Shown here: piece by piece, positions 37,553 to 47,345 of the stretch
Numbering within the stretch: the first letter of the stretch is position 1
Layout of the letters: each line of letters opens with the position of its first letter
Assembly (NCBI GenBank): GCA_016125585.1
Contig: WGLL01000003.1
Span: 62,001-126,000 of the forward strand
DNA length: 64,000 nucleotides
Source: Caulobacter sp.
GTDB lineage: Bacteria; Pseudomonadota; Alphaproteobacteria; Caulobacterales; Caulobacteraceae
Direction: 5' to 3'
The notes under the pieces: model-generated
Told to the model about the DNA's origin: nothing
The model's input: only the letters and a program-made list of their open reading frames with translations
Databases searched by the model: none
Made by a program: the position numbers and the translations under genes

Positions 37553-37600
37553 GCCATTTCGCGCAAAACTCTTGCGCGAATGGCGCTGATTCGGTAGATC
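37553..37600 (+). promoter_or_regulatory. Palindrome and candidate promoter of the leuA leader
   Basis: A near-perfect dyad (37553-37584, 5-nt centre AACTC) has core arms TTCGCGCAA and TTGCGCGAA. Its right arm contains TTGCGC (37572-37577), which is 17 nt from TAGATC (37595-37600); together they make a plausible promoter. Transcription would begin at about 37607, the A of the leader-peptide ATG. The dyad could be an operator or the end of the upstream transcript; no T tract follows. Confidence 0.4.
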
Positions 37601-37606
37601 GAAGGC

Positions 37607-37675
37607 ATGAATCGTCTGCGCGATCGTCAGCTTCTTCTCGGCCTGGGGCTTAGCCGCCCCTGGGTGTCGGCCTAG
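37607..37675 (+). CDS. leuL: Leucine-rich leader peptide of leuA
   Basis: 22-residue open frame MNRLRDRQLLLGLGLSRPWV plus two residues, with six leucines, three of them consecutive (codons 9-11). It lies 81 nt upstream of leuA and overlaps the 5' arm of a 12-bp stem. The gene is too short for ordinary gene finding, but the leucine codons directly upstream of a leucine biosynthesis gene fit classic attenuator leaders. GAAGG is too close to the ATG to be a good ribosome site. The candidate promoter would make the peptide leaderless. Confidence 0.72.
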   Translation: MNRLRDRQLLLGLGLSRPWVSA

Positions 37676-37756
37676 CTGCGCGAAACATCGCGGCGGGACG
37701 CTCAGGGGTAAAAAACTCCACCCGCCCAAGCTAAGATCGACGAAAGAATTTACCCC
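37657..37756 (+). promoter_or_regulatory. Mutually exclusive RNA stems upstream of leuA (putative translational attenuator)
   Basis: Stem 1: CCCCTGGGTGTC (37657-37668) pairs over all 12 positions, with two G-T wobbles, with GACGCTCAGGGG (37697-37708); a small inner hairpin is possible. Stem 2: GGGGTAAA (37705-37712) is perfectly complementary to TTTACCCC (37749-37756), which abuts the leuA ATG at 37757. The four Gs 37705-37708 are shared, so only one stem can form. Stem 1 overlaps the end of the leader peptide. Stem 2 would mask the leuA start. No T tract is present. Confidence 0.6.
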
Positions 37757-39319
37757 ATGACCACCCGAGTATCCGAGACGCAGCGCGTCATCGTGTTCGA
37801 CACCACCATGCGCGACGGCGAGCAGTCGCCCGGCGCCTCCATGTCGCTGGACGAAAAGCTGGAGCTGGCCAAGATCCTCGAGGAGATGGGGGTCGACGTC
37901 ATCGAGGCAGGTTTCCCGATCGCCTCCAACGGCGACTTCGAGGCCGTTCGCCAGATTTCGCGGATCGTCACCGAGAGCACCGTCTGCGGCCTGGCCCGCG
38001 CCGCCGCTGCCGATATCGACCGCTGCGCCGAGGCCATCAAGCCCGCCGCCCGCGGCCGGATCCACACCTTCCTGTCGACCAGCCCGGTGCACATGAAGTG
38101 GAAGCTGCAGATGGAGCCGGAAGCGGTTCTGGAAGCGGTGACCGCCTCGGTCAGCCACGCCCGCAACCTGTGCGGCGATGTCGAATGGTCGGCGGAGGAC
38201 GCCACCCGCACCGAGCGCGACTTCCTGCTGCGCTGCGTCGAGGCCGCGATCCGCGCCGGGGCCAAGACCATCAACCTGCCCGACACCGTCGGCTACACCT
38301 ACCCCGAGGAATACGGCGCCCTGTTCCGCGATGTGATCGCCAATGTGCCGGGGGCCGACAAGGTGGTCTTCTCTGCCCATTGCCACAACGATCTGGGACT
38401 GGCCGTGGCCAATAGCCTGGCCGCGATCCAGGGGGGCGCACGCCAGGTCGAATGCGCGGTCAACGGCATCGGCGAACGGGCGGGCAACGCGGCGTTGGAA
38501 GAGATCGTCATGGCCCTGCGGGTGCGGGGCGAGACCCTGGGCTTCGACAGCGCCGTCGAGCCGCAGCACATCACCCGGGCCAGCCGCTATGTCTCGGCCA
38601 TCACCGGCTTTCCGGTGCAGTTCAACAAGGCCATCGTCGGCAAGAACGCCTTCGCCCACGAGAGCGGCATCCATCAGGACGGGATGCTGAAGAACGCCGA
38701 GACCTACGAGATCATGCGGCCCGAGGACGTGGGGCAGGGCGCCACCAACCTGGTGATGGGCAAGCACTCCGGCCGCCACGCCTTCCGCGAGAAGCTGAAG
38801 GCGCTGGGCTACGAGCTGGGCCAGAACGCCCTGAACGAGGCCTTCGTCCGGTTCAAGGAACTGGCCGACAAGAAGAAGCACGTCTTTGACGACGACATCA
38901 TCGCCCTGGTCGATGACGCCCTGGCGCGGGGCTCGGAGAAGATCCGGGTGGTCAAGCTGCGGGTCGTGGCCGGCACCGATGGTCAGTCGGCCGAACTGTC
39001 CCTGGATGTCGATGGCGAGGAAAAGACCGCAGAGGCGACCGGCGACGGGCCCGTGGACGCGGTGTTCAACGCCATCCACGCCATCGTGCCGCACGAGGCG
39101 GCCCTGCGGCTGTTCCAGGTCCATGCCGTCACCGAGGGCACCGACGCCCAGGCCCAGGTCTCGGTGCGACTGGAAGAGGATGGCCGCATCGCCACCGGAC
39201 AGGCCGCCGACACCGACACCCTGACCGCCAGCGCCAAGGCCTATGTCAACGCGCTCAACAACCTCTTCTCCCGCAAGGAAAAGAGCCGGCCGGAAACGGC
39301 GATCGCCAGCGGGTTCTGA
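37757..39319 (+). CDS. leuA: 2-isopropylmalate synthase
   Basis: 520-residue enzyme that condenses acetyl-CoA and 2-oxoisovalerate, the first committed step of leucine synthesis. The TIM barrel starts with [17 protein letters not shown] (metal Asp). It has [32 protein letters not shown] (metal HxH), [18 protein letters not shown] and [12 protein letters not shown]. The C-terminal leucine-sensing domain runs from about residue 390 to the end. All key residues are intact. Expression is probably controlled by the leucine-rich leader and competing stems just upstream. Confidence 0.97.
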   Translation: MTTRVSETQRVIVFDTTMRDGEQSPGASMSLDEKLELAKILEEMGVDVIEAGFPIASNGDFEAVRQISRIVTESTVCGLARAAAADIDRCAEAIKPAARGRIHTFLSTSPVHMKWKLQMEPEAVLEAVTASVSHARNLCGDVEWSAEDATRTERDFLLRCVEAAIRAGAKTINLPDTVGYTYPEEYGALFRDVIANVPGADKVVFSAHCHNDLGLAVANSLAAIQGGARQVECAVNGIGERAGNAALEEIVMALRVRGETLGFDSAVEPQHITRASRYVSAITGFPVQFNKAIVGKNAFAHESGIHQDGMLKNAETYEIMRPEDVGQGATNLVMGKHSGRHAFREKLKALGYELGQNALNEAFVRFKELADKKKHVFDDDIIALVDDALARGSEKIRVVKLRVVAGTDGQSAELSLDVDGEEKTAEATGDGPVDAVFNAIHAIVPHEAALRLFQVHAVTEGTDAQAQVSVRLEEDGRIATGQAADTDTLTASAKAYVNALNNLFSRKEKSRPETAIASGF

Positions 39320-39329
39320 TCCCCCCCCT

Positions 39330-39459
39330 CGTCATCCTCGGGCTTGTCCCGAGGACCCATCTGTCCGCTCGTACGGGCCGTGGTGATGATCCGCGGGCTC
39401 TGCGGCCGCGTTCGCGCCTGATCTGACCATGGGTCCTCGGGACAAGCCCGAGGATGACG
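39330..39459. repeat. Intergenic inverted-repeat element (family A copy 2)
   Basis: Perfect 31-bp inverted repeat: arms 39330-39360 and 39429-39459 are exact complements, beginning CGTCATCCTCGGGC and ending CCGAGGATGACG, around a 68-nt centre. The terminal 8 bp (CGTCATCC) match the repeat at 12186-12288. It begins 11 nt after the leuA stop and may end its transcript as a long hairpin. No coding capacity. Confidence 0.88.
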
Positions 39460-39490
39460 GGGAGGGAAGGGGCATGTAGGCGACATCGTC

Positions 39491-40369
39491 ATGCTTTGGA
39501 TTCCCGTCACCATCGCCGCGGCCGGCTTTCAGGTTGCCCGCAACGCCGCCCAGCGCAGCCTGATGGGCGGCGGCGGCCCCTGGGGCGCGACCCTGGTGCG
39601 GTTTCTCTTCGGCCTTCCGTTCAGCTGCCTGTTCGCCGCCGTCGCCCTGGCTCTGCTGCCAAGCACTCTGGCCTTCACGCCCGTCTATTTCGGTTGGTCG
39701 AGCCTGGGCGCCCTGGCCCAGATCGGCGCGACGGCGGCGCTGTTGGTGGCCATGCATCGCTCCAGTTTCGCGCTTGGCACCGCCTTTCAGCAGAGCGGCC
39801 TGTTGTTCGCCGCCCTGATCGGCTGGCTGGTGTTCGGCGACCACCTGTCGGTCCTGGCCTGGACCGGGATTCTGCTGGCGACGGCGGCCCTGATCGCCCT
39901 GTCCTGGCCGCGGCGAATCGATGGGCCGCGGGACTGGACCGCCGCCGCCCTGGGAACGGTTTCCGGCGCCAGTTTCGCGGTGTCGGCCAACGCCTTTCGC
40001 CAGGCGGCCCTGGCGCTGGATCCGGCCCATCCGATCCCGGCGGCCATCGTCACCGTCGCGGTGGTGCAGGCGCTGCAGTCCCTGGCGCTGGGCGGCTGGA
40101 TGGCCCTGTTCGCCCGCTCCGCCCTGATCGCGGTGCTGCGCGCCTGGCGCGTCTCGCTCGGGGCGGGCCTGTTCGGCGCCCTGGCCTCATCGGGCTGGTT
40201 TACCGCCCTGGCCCTGTCGCCGGCCGGACCGGTGAGGGCGGTCGGGGTGGTCGAGATGCCGATGGCCGCCCTGGCCGGAAAACGTCTGTTTGCGGAGCGT
40301 TTGACGCTGCGCCAATGGCTGCTGGGCGCCGTCACGGCAGCCGGCGTCTTGCTGGCCGCGCTGGCGTGA
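39491..40369 (+). CDS. DMT superfamily (EamA-type) transporter
   Basis: 292-residue membrane protein with about ten hydrophobic helices in two EamA-like repeats, for example ALAQIGATAALLVAMHRSSFALGTAFQQSGLLFAALIGWLVFGD in the first half and FTALALSPAGPVRAVGVVEMPMAAL in the second. EamA proteins move amino acids, metabolites or nucleotide sugars. The substrate is not predictable. It lies after a repeat element and before mreB, on the same strand. Confidence 0.85.
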   Translation: MLWIPVTIAAAGFQVARNAAQRSLMGGGGPWGATLVRFLFGLPFSCLFAAVALALLPSTLAFTPVYFGWSSLGALAQIGATAALLVAMHRSSFALGTAFQQSGLLFAALIGWLVFGDHLSVLAWTGILLATAALIALSWPRRIDGPRDWTAAALGTVSGASFAVSANAFRQAALALDPAHPIPAAIVTVAVVQALQSLALGGWMALFARSALIAVLRAWRVSLGAGLFGALASSGWFTALALSPAGPVRAVGVVEMPMAALAGKRLFAERLTLRQWLLGAVTAAGVLLAALA

Positions 40370-40592
40370 TCGCCGGTTCCATGGACCGCCCCGTTCGCCT
40401 CGCGCGCGATCGACTTGAAGTCGGGACCAGATTGACCTTGAATTCAACACGTTCGCAGGGCAAACCGCCCCTGTTCCGCATCGCTTGCGACTGATTTGCG
40501 AAATGGGGGCCCCGGGGGCTGGTTTCGTGTGGTCGCAGGTTTGCAGGGCAGCGTTCGCCCGTCCCGATTTGCTCCTGACCCCAAGGCCCTGA
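40370..40592. other. Upstream region of mreB with two small palindromes
   Basis: About 220 nt without a gene. It contains CGACTT-G-AAGTCG (40411-40423) and TTGAATTCAA (40438-40447), about 25 nt apart. These could be regulator sites. The mreB promoter should be in this interval, but I cannot assign -35/-10 boxes with confidence. Confidence 0.4.
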
Positions 40593-41636
<1,044 letters not shown>

Positions 41637-41757
41637 ACCTTGCATCGCGGCGACACAGTCGCGTCGCGGCGTGCCGGTATGGGGACCTACTAGCCAGGAC
41701 CGGTCGTCGCGCTAGCATTCTCGAATCGGGGCGATCAGGCCCCTTCGGAGCAACAGG

Positions 41758-42906
41758 GTGGCGTTTCGCCAGGATTCATTCGGCGAATTGAAGGTGCCTC
41801 TGGCCTGGACGGCGGGGGTGGCCCTGGTCGTTTGCGTCGTGATCGCCATCGCCCTGATGCTCTCGGACCGCCGGGGCACGGTGGAGGGCACCGCCCAGGC
41901 CGCGACGCAGCAGGTCACCGACACCGTCGTCACCCCGGTCGGCGATGTGCTGTCGGCGCCGGGACGCTGGATCTCCGGCGGCTTTGATGTTGTCGGCAGC
42001 TACTGGAACGCCGCCGGCGAGAACCGCAGACTCAAGGCCGAACTGCAGGAGGCGCGTCGCGCCGAGGACCGGGCCACGGCCCTGGGCCTGGAAAACGCCC
42101 GGCTGCGCGCCATGCTCAACGTCCGCACCGAGCCGCCCATGCCGATGGTGACGGCGCGGGTCGTGTTCGATGGCCGCGGCCCCTATCGACGGGCCCAGCT
42201 GGCCAACGCCGGGACCGACAAGGGGGTGGCGATCGGCTATCCGGCGATCAGCGAGCGCGGCGTTATCGGCCGGGTGGTCGGGGTGTCCGGCAACGCCAGC
42301 CGCATCCTGCTGCTCAAGGACGTGTCATCGCGGACCCCGGTGATGATCGCCCGCACCAACGCCCGCGCCATCCTCACCGGCGACGGCGGCGACAACCCCC
42401 GTCTCGACAACCTGCGCGGCGCCGAGCCGGTCAAGGCGGGCGACCGCATCCTGACCAGCGGCGACGGCGGGGTCTATCCTGGAGGCCTGCCGGTCGGACG
42501 GGCGGTGAAGGGACTGGACGGCAAGTGGCGCGTCGCGCTCGATTCCGACACCGCGCCGGTCGACTGGATCCGCATCCTGCAGTTCAAGGACTTCTCGCAA
42601 CTGGCCGATCGCAAGGCCCTGTCGAACAGCGACATGCCCAGCGTCATCACCGACTCGCCCCTCAGCCAGCGCGCGCCGCCGCCGGCCCCCAAACCCCAGG
42701 CCGCGACGCAGACGCCGCCGGCCTCCACAGGGCCCGCCGCCCGGCCGCCGATCAGCATCGCCCCGCCGACGCCCGCGCCGCCGGCCGCCACGCCGGCCCG
42801 GCCGCCGGCCGCAAAGCCCAAGGCGACCAAGCCGCCGCCCCCGCGCCTGACGCCCGAGGGCTTGCCGACCCGCCCGATGCCCTACAGGCCGGGAGGCCAG
42901 CTGTGA
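41758..42906 (+). CDS. mreC: Rod-shape-determining protein MreC
   Basis: 382 residues. One transmembrane helix near 20-40 (LAWTAGVALVVCVVIAIALML), a coiled coil around 80-115 (ENRRLKAELQEARRAED...LENARLRAMLN), then the periplasmic beta domain (VFDGRGPYRRAQLANAG, RGVIGRVVGVSGNASRILLL, ILTSGDGGVYPGGLPVG). A Pro/Ala-rich tail of about 90 residues after residue 290 is longer than in many MreC proteins. The GTG start at 41758 has GGAG 7 nt upstream. Its stop overlaps mreD (GTGA). Confidence 0.96.
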   Translation: MAFRQDSFGELKVPLAWTAGVALVVCVVIAIALMLSDRRGTVEGTAQAATQQVTDTVVTPVGDVLSAPGRWISGGFDVVGSYWNAAGENRRLKAELQEARRAEDRATALGLENARLRAMLNVRTEPPMPMVTARVVFDGRGPYRRAQLANAGTDKGVAIGYPAISERGVIGRVVGVSGNASRILLLKDVSSRTPVMIARTNARAILTGDGGDNPRLDNLRGAEPVKAGDRILTSGDGGVYPGGLPVGRAVKGLDGKWRVALDSDTAPVDWIRILQFKDFSQLADRKALSNSDMPSVITDSPLSQRAPPPAPKPQAATQTPPASTGPAARPPISIAPPTPAPPAATPARPPAAKPKATKPPPPRLTPEGLPTRPMPYRPGGQL

Positions 42907-43418
42907 GTTTCCAGGCCGCCCGGCCGCTTGATCCCTGGCGCTGGATGGGCGCGCCCGCCTTGATCTGTCTGGGCGCGACCCTGCTTCTGGGCCTGCCGTT
43001 CCGGGTCTTCGGCCTGCAGCTTCCCGAGCCGGTGTTTCCCCTGATCTGCGCCTTCTCCTGGGCGGTGATCCGCCCGTCGGTGCTGTCGCCGGTGGCCATC
43101 CTGTTGATCGGTCTTGTCCTCGACCTTTTGTGGGGCGCGCCGTTGGGGATGTGGGGCCTGTCTATGCTGGTCGGCTATGGGCTGACCCTGGGCATGCGGG
43201 CCATGATGACCGGCCAGAGCCGGATGATGATGTGGGCCTGGTATGCCGGCATCTGCGCCGTGACCCTGGCGGCGGGCTACCTCTTCACCATGCTGGCCTT
43301 TCACCATCCGCCCAATCTGGTTGGGGTGATCTGGCAATTTCTCGCCACGAGTCTGCTGTATCCGTTCGCTCACCGTCTGATCGATCGCTTCGACGACGCG
43401 GATGTGAGATTTCGATGA
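42903..43418 (+). CDS. mreD: Rod-shape-determining protein MreD
   Basis: 171-residue inner-membrane protein of the elongasome with about five hydrophobic helices (ALICLGATLLLGLPF, LSPVAILLIGLVLDLLWGAPLGMWGLSMLVGYGLTL and later segments). The LDLLWGAPLG motif is typical of MreD. It starts at GTG 42903 inside the mreC stop and ends at the ATGA shared with mrdA, so it is coupled on both sides. Confidence 0.93.
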   Translation: MSFQAARPLDPWRWMGAPALICLGATLLLGLPFRVFGLQLPEPVFPLICAFSWAVIRPSVLSPVAILLIGLVLDLLWGAPLGMWGLSMLVGYGLTLGMRAMMTGQSRMMMWAWYAGICAVTLAAGYLFTMLAFHHPPNLVGVIWQFLATSLLYPFAHRLIDRFDDADVRFR

Positions 43419-45460
43419 GCGAACCGTCCATCTTCTTCAGCGAGGTCAATCGCCGTCAGGGCGACTTCAACCGGCGCGCCTTTCTGCTCGGCGGCCTGAC
43501 CGGCCTTGGTCTGACCGCGCTTGGCGGCCGGCTGGCGCTGCTGCAGGTGGTCGAGGCGCAACGCTACGAAAAGCTGGCCGATTCCAACCAGTTCAACTTC
43601 CGCCTCGTGCCGCCGCCCCGCGGGCGCGTGCTTGACCGCAACGGGATCGTTCTGGCCTCCAACCGCCCCAACTTCCGGCTGATGGTCGCCCGCGACAAGG
43701 ACTCCGACGTCGAGGCGGTGGTCAAGAACCTCTGCGAGCTGGTGCCGATTCCCGAGGCCAAGGTTCCGCGGCTGATCCGCGACATCAAGCGCGCACCCGC
43801 CAAGTCGCCGGTGCCGGTGATGGAAGACCTGTCCTGGGAGGAATTCTCCCGCATCAACGTCCGCGCGCCGGAGCTTCCCGGCGTCACCGCCGATATGGCC
43901 GAGGTGCGGGTCTATCCCTTCGGCGGCGCCTTCGCCCACGTCATCGGCTATGTGGCCAAGGTCAACGACCGCGACATCAAGGCGAGCCGCGCGGAGGGCA
44001 AGAGTCCCGATCCCTTGCTCTATAATCCCGGCTTCCGCATCGGTCGGCAGGGCGTCGAGAAGGCCTTTGACTTGGAGCTTCGCGGCAAGCCCGGGGGCAA
44101 GAAGGTCGAGGTCGACGCCCAGGGCCGGGTCGTCGCCGAGGACCCGGGCGGCGACATCCCGCCGACGCCGGGCAAGGAAATAAAGCTGACGCTCGACGCC
44201 GACGTCCAGCAAAGGGCGCTGGAAGTCTTCGGAGAGGAAAGCGGCGCCGCTGTCGTGATGGACTGCCGCACCGGCGATATCCTGTGCATGGCCTCGGCCC
44301 CGGCCTTTGACGCCAATCTGTTCGTGCGCGGCCTGACCACTTCAGAGTACCGCGCCCTGGCCGACTACGAGCGCAACCCGCTGCTCGACAAGGCGCTGTC
44401 AGGCACCTATCCACCCGGCTCGACCTTCAAGCCAACGACCGCCCTGGCGCTGCTGGCGGCGGGTGTGGACCCGAAGGAACGCGTGCATTGCGGCGGCAGC
44501 TATCGCTTCGGCAATACGACGTTTCGGTGCTGGAAGGCTGACGGGCACGGCGCGCAGGACATGCACGACGCCATCAAGAATTCCTGCGACGTCTATTTTT
44601 ATCACCTCTGCAACCGCGCCGGCATCGACCTGATCCACGACACTGCGGTCAAGCTGGGCTTCGGGCAGGTTTTCGACATCGGCATTCCGGGACAGAGCCA
44701 CGGCATCGTGCCCAGCAAGGCCTGGAAGAAGAAGGCCTACCGCGATCCAAGGCAAAAGGTCTGGCAGAAGGGTGAGACCCTGTCGGTGGCCATCGGTCAG
44801 GGTGCGTTGACCGTCAATGCGCTGCAGATGTGTGTCGCGGTTTCGCGGATCGCCAATGGACAGAAGGCGCTTGAGCCGCGGCTGATCCGTTCGATCGGCG
44901 GCGTCGATCAGCCCTCCGGCGCGGCGGTGCCTGATCTGCCGATCCCGAAGGACCACCTCGACACCGTGCGCTCCGGTATGGCCGCTGTGGCCAACGACGT
45001 ATCCGGCGGCGCCTACCGTCAGAGTCAGTTGGGACTTGGCGATGTTCTGATGGCCGGCAAGACCGGCACCGCCCAGGTTCGCCAGCTGCGCGGAGCCAAG
45101 TCGCGCAAGAACGCCGGCTTGCCGTGGAAACTCAAGGACCACAACCTCTTCATCGCCTTCGCGCCCTACGACGCGCCGCGCTACGCCCTGGCCATCATCG
45201 TTCAGCACGGCGGCGTCAGCGGCGCCCTGGCGGCCGCGCCGAAGGCCCGCGAAATCATGCGCACGGTGCTGTTGAAGGATCCGGAGATCAGGGCGCGGAT
45301 CGAGAAGCCGCTGCCGCTTCCCGACGTCCAGCCCGAGGCCGAGCTTGAAGGCGCGGCGCCCGACGCCCCGACCGATGTTGACGCCGCCCCGCCGCCACTT
45401 GAGTCTGGCCCGCTGGTGCCGCAGCCCGATCAGCCCCTCATTGGAGCGCCTGACCGATGA
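43415..45460 (+). CDS. mrdA: Penicillin-binding protein 2 (elongasome transpeptidase)
   Basis: 681-residue peptidoglycan transpeptidase. An N-terminal membrane anchor near 25-45 (AFLLGGLTGLGLTALGG), then the pedestal domain with PPPRGRVLDRNGIVLA. The transpeptidase domain has the nucleophile motif STFK (in YPPGSTFKPTTAL), the SxD motif SCD (in KNSCDVYFYHLC) and KTG (in AGKTGTAQV). An acidic, Pro-rich tail follows. It starts in the mreD stop and ends overlapping rodA. Confidence 0.97.
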   Translation: MSEPSIFFSEVNRRQGDFNRRAFLLGGLTGLGLTALGGRLALLQVVEAQRYEKLADSNQFNFRLVPPPRGRVLDRNGIVLASNRPNFRLMVARDKDSDVEAVVKNLCELVPIPEAKVPRLIRDIKRAPAKSPVPVMEDLSWEEFSRINVRAPELPGVTADMAEVRVYPFGGAFAHVIGYVAKVNDRDIKASRAEGKSPDPLLYNPGFRIGRQGVEKAFDLELRGKPGGKKVEVDAQGRVVAEDPGGDIPPTPGKEIKLTLDADVQQRALEVFGEESGAAVVMDCRTGDILCMASAPAFDANLFVRGLTTSEYRALADYERNPLLDKALSGTYPPGSTFKPTTALALLAAGVDPKERVHCGGSYRFGNTTFRCWKADGHGAQDMHDAIKNSCDVYFYHLCNRAGIDLIHDTAVKLGFGQVFDIGIPGQSHGIVPSKAWKKKAYRDPRQKVWQKGETLSVAIGQGALTVNALQMCVAVSRIANGQKALEPRLIRSIGGVDQPSGAAVPDLPIPKDHLDTVRSGMAAVANDVSGGAYRQSQLGLGDVLMAGKTGTAQVRQLRGAKSRKNAGLPWKLKDHNLFIAFAPYDAPRYALAIIVQHGGVSGALAAAPKAREIMRTVLLKDPEIRARIEKPLPLPDVQPEAELEGAAPDAPTDVDAAPPPLESGPLVPQPDQPLIGAPDR

Positions 45461-46611
45461 GCACCTCGGCCCTGTCCCGGCCCGGCGAGCGCGACCGGCC
45501 GTTGATGAAGTTCCTGGAGATCGATTGGGTCTTCTGCCTGCTGCTGTGCATGGTCGCGGGGGCAGGGGGGCTGATCATGTATTCGGTCGCCGGCGGCTCC
45601 TGGGGCCCCTGGGCGGCGGCGCATTTCGTGCGCTTCGGCCTGTTCTTCCTGCTGATGATCGCCCTGTCGATGGTCGATCTGCGGGTCTGGTTCTTCGCCG
45701 CCTACCCGGTCTATGTCGTCGGCCTGATCCTGCTGGTCGGGGTCGAGCTGGCGGGGGATGTCTCCAAGGGCGCGCAGCGGTGGCTCAGCCTGGGGCCGGT
45801 GCGGTTCCAGCCCTCCGAGGTGATGAAGATCGGCATCGTGCTGGCCCTGGCGCGGTTCTATCACGGCCTCACCGCCGACAGCGCCCATATGAGCTGGTGG
45901 CTGCTGGTGCCCCTGGCCATGATCGGGGCGCCGGTGCTGCTGGTCGCCCACCAGCCTGACCTCGGCACCGCCATCCTGATTGGCGCCACCGGCGTGGCGA
46001 TCATGGTCCTGGCCGGGTTGTCCTGGCGGCTGATCATCGCCGGCATGGTGGCGGTGGCGGCCGCCCTGCCGCCCTTCATCTTCTTCGTGCTGCACGACTA
46101 TCAGCGCAAGCGGATCCTCACCTTCCTCAATCCCGAGGCCGATCCGTCCGGCGACGGCTATCACATCCTGCAATCGAAGATCGCCCTGGGCTCCGGCGGC
46201 TTCCTCGGCAAGGGGCTGGGCCTGGGCACCCAGAGCCAGCTCAACTACCTGCCGGAAAAGCACACCGACTTCATCTTCGCGGCCCTGTCGGAAGAGCTCG
46301 GCTTCGTCGGCAGCACCGCCGTGCTGCTGCTCTACGCCGGGATCATCTTCATCGCCCTGCGCATCGCCTCCTCCAGCCACAGCCACTTCGGCCGACTGGG
46401 CTCGGCCGGAGTCACCGCCACCTTCGCCCTCTATGTGCTGATCAACGGCGCGATGGTCATGGGCATGGCCCCCGTCGTCGGGGTGCCGATGCCGCTGCTG
46501 AGCTATGGCGGCACAGTCATGCTGACGGTGATGATCGGCTTTGGCCTGGTGCTGTCGACCCGGGTCCACCGCTATTCGGAAGTCACCAGCGGCCGCGGCA
46601 GCCTGCTCTAG
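45457..46611 (+). CDS. rodA: Peptidoglycan glycosyltransferase RodA (SEDS)
   Basis: 384-residue SEDS polymerase that works with PBP2 to make lateral wall. It has ten hydrophobic helices. Motifs are AQRWLSLGPVRFQPSEVMKI, LVAHQPDLGTAILI (catalytic-region Asp), YHILQSKIALGSGG, YLPEKHTDFIFAALSEELGF and GVPMPLLSYGGTVML. It is complete, with the ATG in the mrdA stop (ATGA). It is the last gene of the operon. Confidence 0.98.
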   Translation: MSTSALSRPGERDRPLMKFLEIDWVFCLLLCMVAGAGGLIMYSVAGGSWGPWAAAHFVRFGLFFLLMIALSMVDLRVWFFAAYPVYVVGLILLVGVELAGDVSKGAQRWLSLGPVRFQPSEVMKIGIVLALARFYHGLTADSAHMSWWLLVPLAMIGAPVLLVAHQPDLGTAILIGATGVAIMVLAGLSWRLIIAGMVAVAAALPPFIFFVLHDYQRKRILTFLNPEADPSGDGYHILQSKIALGSGGFLGKGLGLGTQSQLNYLPEKHTDFIFAALSEELGFVGSTAVLLLYAGIIFIALRIASSSHSHFGRLGSAGVTATFALYVLINGAMVMGMAPVVGVPMPLLSYGGTVMLTVMIGFGLVLSTRVHRYSEVTSGRGSLL

Positions 46612-46624
46612 ACCCGGCCGGGTT

Positions 46625-46639
46625 GGATTGAATCAATCC
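46625..46639. other. Perfect 15-nt palindrome after rodA
   Basis: GGATTGA-A-TCAATCC lies between the rodA stop and the end of the convergent membrane-protein gene. The stem is perfect but the loop is one base and there is no T tract, so it is a poor terminator. It could be a DNA-binding site or chance. Confidence 0.3.
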
Positions 46640-46673
46640 TGACCTGCAGGGCGCAGATCCATTTTGCTCCGCC

Positions 46674-47345
46674 CTAGCCGCCGATGGCGTTTCGACGCGG
46701 CAAGGCGGCGACGGCCAGCAGGGCCCAGGCCAGCGCCAGTTCGACGATAAGCTTGGTTGTCTGGGCCACGACCAGGGTCTGGCTGGCGGCCCGCGCCGCG
46801 CCATCGGGATCGAGGATGCCTCCGACGCTGCCCAGCCCGCAGATGTCCCAGGTGGCCAGCGCGAAGAAGAAGGTGCTGGCGATCCGCCACTCCGGAACCC
46901 TGGCGTCGGCGAAAGCATCGCCGGTCAGGGCGGCGCGGCCGAATGCGGTCAGGATCATCGCAATGATGAATACGCCGACGCTGGCGAAGAAGACCGTGTA
47001 GGGGCCAGGCAGCGCGGGGAGAGCCCATAGGGCCACCCAGACAGCGGCCCCTGCGGCGAACCAGCGACGAAAGGTCCGTGTCCGGTCACCCGTCGCGGCG
47101 AGCGCGGCCCATGCGAGGCAAAGCGCGCCCAGGTGGAAGGACAGCATCCACAGGATGGTCCTGGCCGCGCCCCAGATCAGCGCCAGTTCCGACACCCCTC
47201 CCTCGCCGCCGGCGTGGGTCAGGTGGCGACGATAGCCCGGGAGCACCAGCCAGTTGCCGAGGACGCAATAGACCAGCAGGGCCAGGCCGACGAGGAACCA
47301 GACGCGTTGAGGTTTCGCGCGATGATCGGGATTGGCGGACGTCAT
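46674..47345 (-). CDS. Integral membrane protein, unknown function
   Basis: 223 residues with about five or six hydrophobic helices (for example VWFLVGLALLVYCVLGNWLVL near 15-35, SVGVFIIAMILTAFG near 125-140, LIVELALAWALLAVAAL near the C-terminus). No family was recognised. Its ATG overlaps the stop of the MarR regulator (ATGA), so the two are coupled. The regulator probably controls it. Confidence 0.7.
   Translation of the reverse strand: MTSANPDHRAKPQRVWFLVGLALLVYCVLGNWLVLPGYRRHLTHAGGEGGVSELALIWGAARTILWMLSFHLGALCLAWAALAATGDRTRTFRRWFAAGAAVWVALWALPALPGPYTVFFASVGVFIIAMILTAFGRAALTGDAFADARVPEWRIASTFFFALATWDICGLGSVGGILDPDGAARAASQTLVVAQTTKLIVELALAWALLAVAALPRRNAIGG

Noticed and set aside
37657..37712. 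leuA leader stem as a rho-independent terminator
   Set aside because: The stem is followed by TAAAAAACTCC, an A tract rather than a T tract, so it does not fit an intrinsic terminator on the plus strand.
35108..39124. Very long open frame (over 1300 codons) on the minus strand
   Set aside because: It runs antisense to the alkyl sulfatase, GST and leuA, all with clear motifs. It has no recognisable domain and is Gly/Arg/Asp/His-rich, as expected for a frame opened by high third-position GC.
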